A stretch of 34,080 bases of DNA, from positions 1 through 34,080 of IMG/VR virus record IMGVR_UViG_3300035182_001197; one strand, 5' to 3'. Of the stretch, positions 23,249 to 31,238 are shown piece after piece (position 1 is the first letter of the stretch; every line of letters starts with the position of its first letter). Position numbers and translations under genes: made by a program. Under the pieces are notes generated by a model. The model was given only the letters and a program-made list of their open reading frames with translations, had not been told where the DNA came from and ran no database searches. Source of the stretch: a virus.

Positions 23249-24215
23249 CCCAATTTATCCTCTTGGCCGCCAAATCTTCTAAGTCTTCGATCTTACTATC
23301 GAATTTTACCACGTAATCTAAAAGAAAACTTTTAAACGCCTCTTTGATACCTAAGCTTTCTTTTACTTTAACTTGTTTAACTTGTGTAGGGAAAGGTCGG
23401 ATACGTGGTTTATTATCTAACTTGCTTACCTTTTCCTTAACCAAATCTATAAATACTGTATTTCCTACAACGTCAAAGCAAATATTATTATTCAAAAAAT
23501 CTTGACTTAATCCTATCTTTAGTTCTTCTTCATTAGTTATTTGATAAACCTTAATACTAGGAACGCCAATTATTGGTATAGACTCATACATATCTTCGTC
23601 ATGATCTACCAATAAAAATCGTTTTTCGGCATTTACATCGTTTATGTTAATCCAACGACTGCTTCCTACATAAGTTATTTTCCCAAAAACTTGAGCGGCG
23701 TGTATGTGTCCACTTATAATTATTTTTTGTGGAACTTGGGTTAATTCAATCCCATCTTTTATATAAAAGCCATTATCATACTTACCGCCATTAAATGAGG
23801 CATGACAAACTAGTGTTTTAGTATTAAACTCATTAGCTAGGTCGATTAGCTTCTGTGGGTTATGTTTATATGAAACAAAGAGCACGTCATCTTTTACTAT
23901 ATGACTATGAACTACTGTACAATTTTCTATTCCAGATAAGAATTCCATACCATGAAAGATTTGATTAAAGTCGTTGCTTCGGTCATGATTACCTACTAAG
24001 ACTATAGAAGGGCACCGAAGCTGTTTAATAAAAGCTATAAAAGCAGCAACTACCTGTAAATGCACTACGCCGTGATTATCAAACTGATCACCAAGAAAAC
24101 AAACGTAGTCTGGCTTTTGTTCATTTATTGTTTTATTGATAAAATCAAATAGCTTTAGACACTGATCCATAGAATCAGGTCTTATATGCATATCACCGAC
24201 GTAAAGTATCTTCAT
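23238..24215 (-). CDS. Mre11/SbcD-like nuclease (T4 gp47-like)
   Basis: 325 residues with the calcineurin-like phosphoesterase motif series: GDMHIRP (7-13), FLGDQFDNH, LVGNHDRS, CHASF and SGHIHAA. These bind two metals and give Mn-dependent nuclease activity, usually with a Rad50-type ATPase partner in end processing and recombination-dependent replication. The matching partner is encoded at 31501-33489 on the other strand rather than next door. The ATG overlaps the GroES-like gene's stop (TAATG). Confidence 0.85.
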   Translation of the reverse strand: MKILYVGDMHIRPDSMDQCLKLFDFINKTINEQKPDYVCFLGDQFDNHGVVHLQVVAAFIAFIKQLRCPSIVLVGNHDRSNDFNQIFHGMEFLSGIENCTVVHSHIVKDDVLFVSYKHNPQKLIDLANEFNTKTLVCHASFNGGKYDNGFYIKDGIELTQVPQKIIISGHIHAAQVFGKITYVGSSRWININDVNAEKRFLLVDHDEDMYESIPIIGVPSIKVYQITNEEELKIGLSQDFLNNNICFDVVGNTVFIDLVKEKVSKLDNKPRIRPFPTQVKQVKVKESLGIKEAFKSFLLDYVVKFDSKIEDLEDLAAKRINWDGK

Positions 24216-24499
24216 TATTGTGGATTTTCTACAATTAAGACGAATTGTTCAGGCATTAGGATAAATAGTTCATTGTCATTTGTATAAATCTTAGATGCCC
24301 ATGGTTGCTTAAATAGTTCAGCGAGCACCCAAATAGTAGCTCCGGATTGAATAGTGCCTGAATAATTACCGTGGATAACCTTAACCTTGGCTAATGTGTG
24401 TTTTTGCTCAACTACAGCAAAACCACTTCTAACCTGAGTTTTTACATCGGTATTCTTAAATGGCTCTATAGCTATGCTTCCATTCATTGTCTTTTTCAT
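24215..24499 (-). CDS. GroES-like co-chaperonin (probable)
   Basis: 94 residues, the usual GroES length. The layout parallels GroES: an opening strand NGSIAIEPFK, a flexible loop around residues 18-35 containing SGFAVVEQ where GroES has the hydrophobic IVL mobile-loop tripeptide, KVKVIHGN, then a WVLAELFKQPW roof segment, and a closing DNELFILMPEQFVLIVE strand pair equivalent to the GroES C-terminus. Identity is low, so this is a fold-level inference. A GroEL gene at 29067 supports it. The start overlaps the sigma-like gene's stop (ATGA). A TGATATAAT box about 100 bases upstream may add expression. Confidence 0.55.
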   Translation of the reverse strand: MKKTMNGSIAIEPFKNTDVKTQVRSGFAVVEQKHTLAKVKVIHGNYSGTIQSGATIWVLAELFKQPWASKIYTNDNELFILMPEQFVLIVENPQ

Positions 24500-25554
24500 A
24501 TCATATCCTCGTTTACGCCTTTAAGTCTTAATAGTTTATTTTCTAATATAGAAAGATTATGTAAACAACTAACTAACTTAGTCTTCAAATCTTTCTGTTC
24601 TGCCATTATATCAGGCCTTGATTCTTCATCGGCGGCGCAGATATTGTGGTAAGAAGTATCCTTTACGTGCATTTCACCAGGATCTTCAGAATTAAAGCCC
24701 TCATCTAAAGAAAAGTGACTACTTGCCATCATTAATTGATTAATTTCTGGCCCCGTGGTAGGTTGATCTAGCGCTGGACCTTCGTTAACTTTTTTAGCCA
24801 ACGATTCCATATCGTCGTTCTTTTGATTCTTTAATACCTTATTAGCTCGATAAATCTTTCTTTTATCACTAGGATAGAAGTAAAGCATTTTATCGCTATA
24901 ATTATCAATTAAATCGCCAGTTATTCTACCTATAATTACGTCTCTAAAGACTGTTGTATATGGCGGAACAAACTTATCAACAGCCGTACAAAGAGCTTCT
25001 AAGCTTATTTGTACTAGATCCATATAACTTAAGTGAGCTTGTGGAGTCTTTTGTTTAAAAATCCTTGCTCTGCTTATGGCCAAAGGCATGTTTTGATGAA
25101 TAATGACATTTCTAGCCAACTCTACTTCTTTAGCTAGCTTAGTTATCTTACTATTAGGACCAAAATTGCCAACATCCATTACAAATACAATAAATGGAAA
25201 GTTAATATTGAACTTAATTAGCTTCTTAAGGTCTTTTTTCTTAATTGCCGGAGAAATCCCCTTTGAAAACTGAGTTCTACGTTCACGAAAGAAAGGCCTT
25301 GCAACTAATGTATTTCTACGATTATCTTTACCGCTATGCCAAATGAAGTCGAGAAACTTCTTATATATATTTACCCCTCGACTGTCAGCTAACAACGTTT
25401 TCTTAAATTTTTTCTCTAGACTGATAAGCAATTCAACTTGCTCTTTTTGTTTTTTAGTAAATTCATCTTTTGACACACCAAAGCTGTCAGCTACGTTAAG
25501 CTGAACTTCTTTGCTAAAGAACCTAAAATGTGGGTCGAAGGTGAATTTGCTCAT
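24496..25554 (-). CDS. Divergent sigma-70-family factor with truncated region 4
   Basis: 352 residues. Residues about 146-225 match sigma region 2 (ARNVIIHQNMPLAISRARIF, LSYMDLVQISLEALCTAVDKF, then TTVFRDVIIGRITGDLID). Residues 228-290 resemble region 3, ending in the SLDE typical of the region 3-4 linker. The last 40 residues (KLVSCLHNLSILENKLLRLKG) match only the first half of region 4 and stop before the helix-turn-helix that reads -35. This parallels T4 gp55, the late sigma lacking region 4. It probably directs RNA polymerase to phage promoters. The extended -10 promoters here, mostly lacking -35 boxes, would suit such a factor. Confidence 0.7.
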   Translation of the reverse strand: MSKFTFDPHFRFFSKEVQLNVADSFGVSKDEFTKKQKEQVELLISLEKKFKKTLLADSRGVNIYKKFLDFIWHSGKDNRRNTLVARPFFRERRTQFSKGISPAIKKKDLKKLIKFNINFPFIVFVMDVGNFGPNSKITKLAKEVELARNVIIHQNMPLAISRARIFKQKTPQAHLSYMDLVQISLEALCTAVDKFVPPYTTVFRDVIIGRITGDLIDNYSDKMLYFYPSDKRKIYRANKVLKNQKNDDMESLAKKVNEGPALDQPTTGPEINQLMMASSHFSLDEGFNSEDPGEMHVKDTSYHNICAADEESRPDIMAEQKDLKTKLVSCLHNLSILENKLLRLKGVNEDMI

Positions 25555-27020
25555 TTAAACACTATATTATCATAAAAGCTTTTGTAAATAGCGATTCTTG
25601 CCAAACTTTGATTATGAATCATCGGTATATTTTTAATATCGAAGTCAACGAACCAAAAATCCTTTTTTCCGGGAGATAATCTAGTACCTCTACCTATTAA
25701 TTGCTTAAACTTAACTTCAGATTTACCGCCTTGAAGGTTATAAATGATATTAACTGGTTTTATGTCAGTTCCTACAGAAATACAAGAAGTTCCTATAAGT
25801 ACGTCTATTTTACCATTATTGAAGTCAGCAACTAACTCATCGGCATCTGATTTATGGAATTTTTCAGGAATGTCTGCCATATTTTCTTTACTTACCTTAC
25901 CACCATGGGCAAAGGCAACAACACCTTTAAGGTGCGGATATAGGTATTTAAATTGAGTAACTTGATCAATCATGATCATAACTTTCTTCCCAGAAGCTAC
26001 ACTGGCATTAGAGAACGTAGCGACAGTCTTATGAAGTTCGACATTGTTATATAAATGCTTACTGATCATCCTCATAGCATCTTTATTGGTGTAATCGCTT
26101 GAACTAAAGGCAGACATTATCATAAAATGAGGTTTAGCTAAAAATCCTTCATTAATTAGGTCGTCTGTAGTTTTTTCATAGACTACAGGTCCTATAATGC
26201 CTTCTAGAAGCAAATCACTACCGTCATTACGCATTTGGGTAGCTGAGAAGAAATAACGCAATGGTGCTGACTCTAGAGGCCCTGAACACACCTTTTCGAA
26301 CGTCTCAGCCGGAGTTGTATGAGATTCATCAGAACAGAATAACTTAACATTGCTAAAAGCTTCATAGGCGGCAGTATCATCTTCTATTCTAGTAAGAGAC
26401 TGACCAGTAGCGATAGTTATTAACTTCTTGAACTCTTTCTTGCCATCTCCATACTTACCTAAATACTTAGCTCCTAAGTGTTCTTTAAAAGTCTCGTATA
26501 GCTGATTACCAATACTAACACTGGGAGTCATAATCACTGTTTTAACTCCAAAATGCTTAGTTAGGTACAATAACGCAAGACTTTTACCACTTCCAGTAGG
26601 TAGGGAAATTGCTCCATGTTTAACCTCTATAAGTTTATCTATGGCTTGTTGTTGGTAATATCTTAATTCAGGAGGTTGTTTAGCCCAAGGCAGACTTACT
26701 TTCTCAAAGCAAAATGGATTAGGAGGAATAACTACCTTAATTATTGAAGCAATTAAGTTTATTAACCCTGAATATGTAACTAATTTCCCATTCTTAGTAA
26801 TTAGAAGACTCTTTTGTTCTTTAGAACGAAGTTCTTCAAGCTTTTCAGCATAAGCTTCTTCGCCATACTTACTAACAAACCAATAACTATGTTTAAAACG
26901 ATCTATTTCATATTTAACCTTATTATCTTTAAAGGTAAGTAGTTTTTCTAAAGAACGGAGTTCTTCATTACTAGGATCAATGATTTCTATGTATACGGGT
27001 GAAAGCCATTTTAGTTTCAT
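25551..27020 (-). CDS. SF2 DNA helicase (UvsW-like)
   Basis: 489 residues. An N-terminal domain (1-115) is followed by a RecA-like pair: Q-motif RYYQQQAIDKL, Walker A LPTGSGKS with K146, a DESH box (D231-H234), SATQMR, and motif VI QLIGRGTRLSP. The order and size fit the T4 UvsW group, which unwinds R-loops and branched DNA and switches replication from origin to recombination-driven. Its stop overlaps the sigma-like gene's ATG, and it follows the P-loop ATPase by two bases. Confidence 0.85.
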   Translation of the reverse strand: MKLKWLSPVYIEIIDPSNEELRSLEKLLTFKDNKVKYEIDRFKHSYWFVSKYGEEAYAEKLEELRSKEQKSLLITKNGKLVTYSGLINLIASIIKVVIPPNPFCFEKVSLPWAKQPPELRYYQQQAIDKLIEVKHGAISLPTGSGKSLALLYLTKHFGVKTVIMTPSVSIGNQLYETFKEHLGAKYLGKYGDGKKEFKKLITIATGQSLTRIEDDTAAYEAFSNVKLFCSDESHTTPAETFEKVCSGPLESAPLRYFFSATQMRNDGSDLLLEGIIGPVVYEKTTDDLINEGFLAKPHFMIMSAFSSSDYTNKDAMRMISKHLYNNVELHKTVATFSNASVASGKKVMIMIDQVTQFKYLYPHLKGVVAFAHGGKVSKENMADIPEKFHKSDADELVADFNNGKIDVLIGTSCISVGTDIKPVNIIYNLQGGKSEVKFKQLIGRGTRLSPGKKDFWFVDFDIKNIPMIHNQSLARIAIYKSFYDNIVFK

Positions 27021-27022
27021 AA

Positions 27023-27625
27023 TTATAGTGATTGTATAAAATTACCATGATATTCCATAATAACATGACTTGCTTTTAGGTAACGTTGTTCTAACGTCAA
27101 CGTACCATATAACTCAAATACATTCTGGCCTCTTTGTTTACATATATCTAAAAGCTTTAAAGCTCTATCTTGTAATCCATTAATATCATCTAAACTATGA
27201 ATTCGATTACTATCTTCTGGAAGGAAGCGAAGATTTAAGTTATGGCAAAAGAATAAGATGTCATAATGATTATCAGCTTTTGTAAAGAAGCCTCTGTCTG
27301 GATTTAAATCGAATGTTGAATCCAAATATAATCCAGCATTTAGACAAGAACTATCAGAAATAATTATAGTCTCAGGAGCAGTTGAATTCATCATAATACT
27401 TTCAGCATGCATTTGAGCTTTATAAATATTTAACTGATCGTCGTTAGTTAATGATACAGGGTCATTATACTTCATATGGTTAGTGTACCTAACCTCAGCT
27501 ATGTATTGTCTAGCTTGTTCAGCCACTATCTCTGTCTTCATTCCGATCTCTTTAAGACTAGCAAATAGCTTGGCAGCAATAGTCGTTTTACCACTACACG
27601 GTGTTCCTATAAATCCAATGAGCAT
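27023..27625 (-). CDS. P-loop ATPase/kinase (AAA_28 / NadR-like)
   Basis: 200 residues from the ATG at 27625. The Walker A GTPCSGKTT lies at 6-14, and IIISDSSCLNAGLYL in the middle fits a Walker B-like strand. The general layout resembles the phage AAA_28 or NadR-type kinases of unclear substrate. An extension to a GTG at 27643 exists, but those bases are the promoter's TGTTATAATG, so the ATG is right. The -10 box ends only six bases before this ATG, leaving no room for a ribosome site, so the mRNA is probably leaderless. It is the first gene of the leftward array. Confidence 0.7.
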   Translation of the reverse strand: MLIGFIGTPCSGKTTIAAKLFASLKEIGMKTEIVAEQARQYIAEVRYTNHMKYNDPVSLTNDDQLNIYKAQMHAESIMMNSTAPETIIISDSSCLNAGLYLDSTFDLNPDRGFFTKADNHYDILFFCHNLNLRFLPEDSNRIHSLDDINGLQDRALKLLDICKQRGQNVFELYGTLTLEQRYLKASHVIMEYHGNFIQSL

Positions 27626-27631
27626 TCCAGC

Positions 27632-27640
27632 ATTATAACA
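27632..27640 (-). promoter_or_regulatory. Leftward extended -10 promoter, likely leaderless
   Basis: The reverse strand reads TGTTATAATG. TATAAT (27632-27637) ends six bases before the ATG at 27625. A TTGATC at 16-base spacing (27654-27659) may serve as -35. This is the main visible start for the leftward array. Confidence 0.7.
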
Positions 27641-27693
27641 CACTGGAAGCTTGGATCAATGATCTTAAATCACCTACAATCCATATACCTACA

Positions 27694-27848
27694 ACTACCT
27701 AACATCCTATACTATATGTAGTATAGTATACCTGCCATTTTGAATTAAGTGTTTGGATTGGTGGTTTATCGAAAGATCATAGATCATAGACTTACATCAC
27801 TACCTAATATCCTATACTATGGTAGTAGTATATCTGCCATTCTTGATT
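27694..27848 (+). repeat. Pair of ~50-bp imperfect direct repeats
   Basis: Copy A spans 27694-27746 and copy B 27799-27848. Both read ACTACCTAA-ATCCTATACTAT, then a TAGTA-rich segment, then GTATA-CTGCCATT and a GA-TT end. They differ by a few substitutions and three deleted bases. The palindromic half in A is degraded in B. Confidence 0.75.
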
Positions 27849-27998
27849 CTGTCATGTGTATGTATATCTGCCATTTTTAACAGCGTTTTAGCGTTTTAAT
27901 GGTGTTACTTAAGGATCTTGAAGTTGTCGAAGACTTCGCGCGTTACTTAGTATATGTGACGTTTTCAAAATGGCATGGATATGTATATCTGCCACTTT
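27726..27998 (+). repeat. Repeated GTATATCTGCCATTTT sites (iteron- or operator-like)
   Basis: Direct copies start at 27726 (GTATACCTGCCATTTT), 27828 (GTATATCTGCCATTCT), 27862 (GTATATCTGCCATTTT) and 27983 (GTATATCTGCCACTTT). An inverted CAAAATGGCA lies at 27966-27975. The last copy ends 19 bases before the rightward -10 box, a place where a bound protein would affect transcription. Spacing is irregular (102, 34 and 121 bases). Confidence 0.7.
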
Positions 27999-28014
27999 CT
28001 TTTTTAAGCAAGTG

Positions 28015-28024
28015 TGTTATAATG
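28015..28024 (+). promoter_or_regulatory. Rightward extended -10 promoter, likely leaderless
   Basis: TGTTATAATG with TATAAT at 28018-28023, ending six bases before the ATG at 28030, the same geometry as the leftward promoter. No -35 match occurs at 16-18 bases. GAGGA lies only one base from the ATG, too close to serve as a ribosome site. Confidence 0.7.
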
Positions 28025-28029
28025 AGGAC

Positions 28030-29067
28030 ATGAATCAAGGCCCCTTCAACAAGAATTGTGAACTTTTACTCATTCATATCGAAAACATGAATAATGGTAA
28101 AATGAAGAAATGCAATGCGACGACGACTTACTTGGCTAAAGCTATTGGCAAATCAGAGCGTCAAACATATCGGTATTTAACCCATTTACAAAAGAATGGA
28201 TTAATCGTTCGAGAAACCAGCAAGCTATCAAGAGACAAGAAGAGGAACAATCTCTATAAGCTTCGCAGCATTAAAACGACAGAAAAGGTGGAAAAACATC
28301 CACAGAAATATGATATATTGAGCTTAACGTTTAATAAGGAGCTTCATGGTCGTGTACGCAACCGTATGACTAAGGAAGTTACTAATGGAGCGTTCTCAAC
28401 CCCAAACTTAGGGAGCAAGCCTAAAACAGTTAAAATAGAGGCAATGTCTTTTGCGCCAGCAAACTTTACTGTAGAAAAGGTTGCAGAAGTCGTTAAGAAT
28501 ACAACTTACATAGCCTATCTACCTCCAGTAGAGATCAAGGAAGTAAAAGATAACATGACTATTTACGAAGAAAACATGAAGAAGATTGAGGAAGAGAAGA
28601 AGAACTCGACCTTCCGCAAGTCTCTAGCCGAAAAGGGCATGGAATTTAAAGAATATAAGAAAGAAGACTTCATCAGTAAGGAAGAACTTGAACGACTAGA
28701 CGCTGAACAAATCTTTAATTCAAACAGAGACAAGGAAGCAGAAAAAATCCTTATTGACAAGAATCTTGGGAAACTAGCGTCTAAGGGCGAGAACGTAGAA
28801 ATTTTGGTTAAACATACAATAGACAATTATAGAGCTATTTATGCCAGATTAGAAGAGTTTTGCCCAGAAGAAGATTTTGAAATTCGTGATAGAATGGAAA
28901 TGTTCGCACAGAATAGTATATTTGAAAACGGGAAATATATGTATACTCTGAATCTTGGACGTAGTTTGAGCTACAAGCTAGACATATTCGATTATGTACC
29001 TTGGAGTAAGGACCACAAGAATTTTGAGATATACTTAGCATTTATGAAGGAAATGGGGAAAATTTAA
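28030..29067 (+). CDS. Winged helix-turn-helix protein (regulator or replication initiator)
   Basis: 345 residues. Residues about 11-80 form a winged helix: LLLIHIENM, then TTYLAKAIGKSERQTYRYLT (helix-turn-helix) and LQKNGLIVRETSKLSRDKKR (wing). The middle is linker-like and highly charged (190-240), and the C-terminus is alpha/beta with many aromatics. The frame extends to 27970, but that part would cover the promoter, so I chose the ATG at 28030. It is the first gene of the rightward operon and borders the repeat-rich region, so it may bind those repeats; that is inference. An O-type replication initiator is an alternative. Confidence 0.65.
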   Translation: MNQGPFNKNCELLLIHIENMNNGKMKKCNATTTYLAKAIGKSERQTYRYLTHLQKNGLIVRETSKLSRDKKRNNLYKLRSIKTTEKVEKHPQKYDILSLTFNKELHGRVRNRMTKEVTNGAFSTPNLGSKPKTVKIEAMSFAPANFTVEKVAEVVKNTTYIAYLPPVEIKEVKDNMTIYEENMKKIEEEKKNSTFRKSLAEKGMEFKEYKKEDFISKEELERLDAEQIFNSNRDKEAEKILIDKNLGKLASKGENVEILVKHTIDNYRAIYARLEEFCPEEDFEIRDRMEMFAQNSIFENGKYMYTLNLGRSLSYKLDIFDYVPWSKDHKNFEIYLAFMKEMGKI

Positions 29068-31238
29068 TGAATTCTTATAGAAAAGCAAAAACAGTAGCAA
29101 AGGATATGTTAGTTAATGGTCCAAGCCTTGAAAAGAAGGTCTTAGACACAATGAAAATTATTTCAGATATGGTTGGCTCAACATTGGGCCCCAGTGGTAG
29201 GCCGGTTCTAATCGAAAGGCAAGAGTACGGTCTGCCTCACATCTTTACTAAAGACGGTGTAACGGTGTTTCGCAATCTTGGTTTTCAAGACCCCACTGCC
29301 CATGCAATTATGGAGGCGGCAAGAGACGCCTCGGTAAGAACCGCCTCGGAAGCTGGCGACGGGCCACAGCCTTTATGGAGTAAGATCCTAACTCCGGAAG
29401 GATTTATTTTTATGGGTGCTGCTCGTAAAGGAATGAAAATTTGCGGAACCAACGGAACTATTCAAGAAATTATAGAGGTTTACGAAAAAGGGGCTAAAGA
29501 GATTTGGCAAATTCATTTTTCAAAAAATAGAATTGTAGAATGTAGTTTTGACCATTTATGGTCTGTAAAACATGAGTTTTATGGAAAAATAAGCAAAAAA
29601 ACACAAATTATAACCACCAGAGAATTATATAGAAGGCTTAAATTAGGAATGAAATCTTTTACTCCAAACTTCATGGGGGAAGGAGATGGTGATGAAGTAA
29701 TAAGAATCACTCCTACTAATAAAGTAGGTGAAATGCGTTGCATTAAAGTAAGTAATCCAGATAATCTTTATATAACGGACAATTTTGTAGTTACTCACAA
29801 CACAACTACCGCCACTGTTTTAGCGGAAGCTATTGTTCGTCGTACACATGAGTATTGCAAGAAGCATCCAACCGTCTCTCCACAAAAAGTAGTTCGCCAT
29901 CTAGAAGAAGTTTTTTCTTCGAGTATTTCTCCGTTTATTAAAAGCCATAGTATGGAAGCGGATGAACAAATGCTTAAGTCTGTAGCTAAGTTATCAGCTA
30001 ACGGCGACGGAGAATTAGCTGACGCAGTTATGAGGTGCTTTGATGTTATTGGCGATGACGGCAACATTATAATTAATGAACAATCAGGCCCCTCAGCTTA
30101 TGAGGTGGAATTCACCAAGGGATATCCCATAGGAATGGGGTATGAGGAAAGCTGCGGTAAGCTATTTCCTTTGTTCTTAAACGATAAGAAGAATAACCGA
30201 ACCTTCCTAGAAAAGCCTGTATTTTTACTGTATTTTGGTGCAATTACACAAATACAGACTATAGAGAAATTAATGCAAACCGTAGGTAGTGCATGGGAAA
30301 ATCCACAACACCACGACCTCGAAAAGCCATTTAACTACAATGTCGTTATCGTAGCTACTGGATATTCAGAAGCCGTACTAGGAGATTTATCGGCAAACTT
30401 CTCACATCCTCACACTATTAACGTTTTCCCATTATTAACTCCAAAATCACCCGTTAGTAGCGGTGAAATGCATTTTCTATATGACTTAGCGGCAGTTACC
30501 GGAGCCACGGTATTTGATCCTATTGGTCGCCCCATAGAGAACGCAACCTTGCAGGACCTAGGTTATGGTATTGAATCGTTTGAAGCTACCAGATACCGCA
30601 GTACAATTCTTGGGTTATCAGATGATACATTAATAGAAGTTCGGGCTGACGAGCTTCGAGAGTCACTAAAGACCTCTGATAGTAAATATGATTCAAGCTT
30701 TATTCAAGAAAGACTAGCTAAGCTTACTTCTGGTATCGCAAAGCTTAAGGTAATCGGCCCTTCCAACGGTGAATTACGTGAAAAGCGAGATCGTGCAGAA
30801 GATGCTACGTTCGCTGTACGTGGAGCTAAGAATCACGGCTGCTTACCGGGCGGTTGCTGGACGTTACTAAAGGTTAGCCAAAACCTACCAGATAATGAAA
30901 TTAATAATGAGATACTAATACCTGCATTAATGGAACCTTTAACTAAGATTTTAACTAATTGCGGTATGCATACTGAAGAAATAGATGAAATTGTACACAA
31001 GCTAAGCAATACGGATTCACTTGTTTATGACGCAATGCAACATCAATATGTAGATGCGCGTCATTCCGGTATTTTAGATAGCACTCCTGCTGTTTTAGAA
31101 GCAGTACGGAATTCAATCTCTATAGCCAGTATGTTAGGTACGTTAGGTGGTTCAATAGTATTTCGTCGGGACGAACAGATGGAACTATCAGAAGCTCAAA
31201 ACGCTGTTGAAGCTGAAAAATCATTCTTAGGTGACTAA
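29067..31238 (+). CDS. groEL: Phage GroEL chaperonin, interrupted by a mini-intein
   Basis: 723 residues as translated, 577 after intein removal, close to GroEL (about 545). LGPSGRPVLIE (40-50), TKDGVTVFRNL and SEAGDG...TTTATVLAEAIVRR give the nucleotide site. GCLPGGCWTLLKVSQNLP corresponds to the GroEL GVVAGGG block, and TPAVLEAVRNSISIASML to the last equatorial helix. The Gly-Gly-Met tail is absent. It folds phage or host proteins, probably capsid components, likely with the GroES-like product of 24215-24499. The start overlaps the previous stop (TAATG). The intein splits GDG from TTT (E. coli G88/T89), the phosphate-binding loop. Confidence 0.9.
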   Translation: MNSYRKAKTVAKDMLVNGPSLEKKVLDTMKIISDMVGSTLGPSGRPVLIERQEYGLPHIFTKDGVTVFRNLGFQDPTAHAIMEAARDASVRTASEAGDGPQPLWSKILTPEGFIFMGAARKGMKICGTNGTIQEIIEVYEKGAKEIWQIHFSKNRIVECSFDHLWSVKHEFYGKISKKTQIITTRELYRRLKLGMKSFTPNFMGEGDGDEVIRITPTNKVGEMRCIKVSNPDNLYITDNFVVTHNTTTATVLAEAIVRRTHEYCKKHPTVSPQKVVRHLEEVFSSSISPFIKSHSMEADEQMLKSVAKLSANGDGELADAVMRCFDVIGDDGNIIINEQSGPSAYEVEFTKGYPIGMGYEESCGKLFPLFLNDKKNNRTFLEKPVFLLYFGAITQIQTIEKLMQTVGSAWENPQHHDLEKPFNYNVVIVATGYSEAVLGDLSANFSHPHTINVFPLLTPKSPVSSGEMHFLYDLAAVTGATVFDPIGRPIENATLQDLGYGIESFEATRYRSTILGLSDDTLIEVRADELRESLKTSDSKYDSSFIQERLAKLTSGIAKLKVIGPSNGELREKRDRAEDATFAVRGAKNHGCLPGGCWTLLKVSQNLPDNEINNEILIPALMEPLTKILTNCGMHTEEIDEIVHKLSNTDSLVYDAMQHQYVDARHSGILDSTPAVLEAVRNSISIASMLGTLGGSIVFRRDEQMELSEAQNAVEAEKSFLGD
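29364..29801 (+). mobile_element. Class 3 mini-intein in GroEL
   Basis: 146 residues starting with Pro1 (PQPLWSKILTPEGFIFMGAA) rather than Cys or Ser, and ending LYITDNFVVTHN, then Thr+1. The W-C-T set that defines class 3 inteins is present: Trp at block B (DHLWSV, residue 66), Cys at block F (MRCIKVS, residue 126) and Thr as first extein residue. Class 3 inteins start splicing from the block F Cys, which explains the Pro1. No endonuclease domain is present. Removal restores AGDG-TTTATVL exactly. Confidence 0.9.

Larger units (their letters stand above)
27644..28029. other. Divergent intergenic control region
   Basis: This is the largest gene-free stretch in the window, AT-rich, between two outward-facing promoters. 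It holds two ~50-bp direct repeats, four direct and one inverted copy of a TATCTGCCATT-type site, an 8-bp palindrome CTATACTA-TATG-TAGTATAG (27707-27726), a doubled AGCGTTTT (27883-27898) and GAAGTTGTCGAAGACTTC (27920-27937). It could be an operator region or an iteron-type replication origin. No gene with a credible start is seen inside. Confidence 0.7.

Noticed and set aside
24605-24613. TGATATAAT as a definite promoter for the GroES-like gene
   Set aside because: It encodes the residues Asp-Ile-Met within the sigma gene, and a similar box occurs by the same codons at 6656-6664; too easily explained by coding, so kept only as a possibility.
27694-27998. CRISPR array
   Set aside because: Repeats are too few, unevenly spaced and degenerate, with no uniform spacers and no cas genes.
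27970-28029. Upstream extension of the winged-helix gene to the ATG at 27970
   Set aside because: The extra 20 codons cover the promoter TGTTATAATG and a TATCTGCCA repeat, with no ribosome site before that ATG. The same promoter bases also look like codons upstream of the P-loop ATPase, showing that they are not coding.
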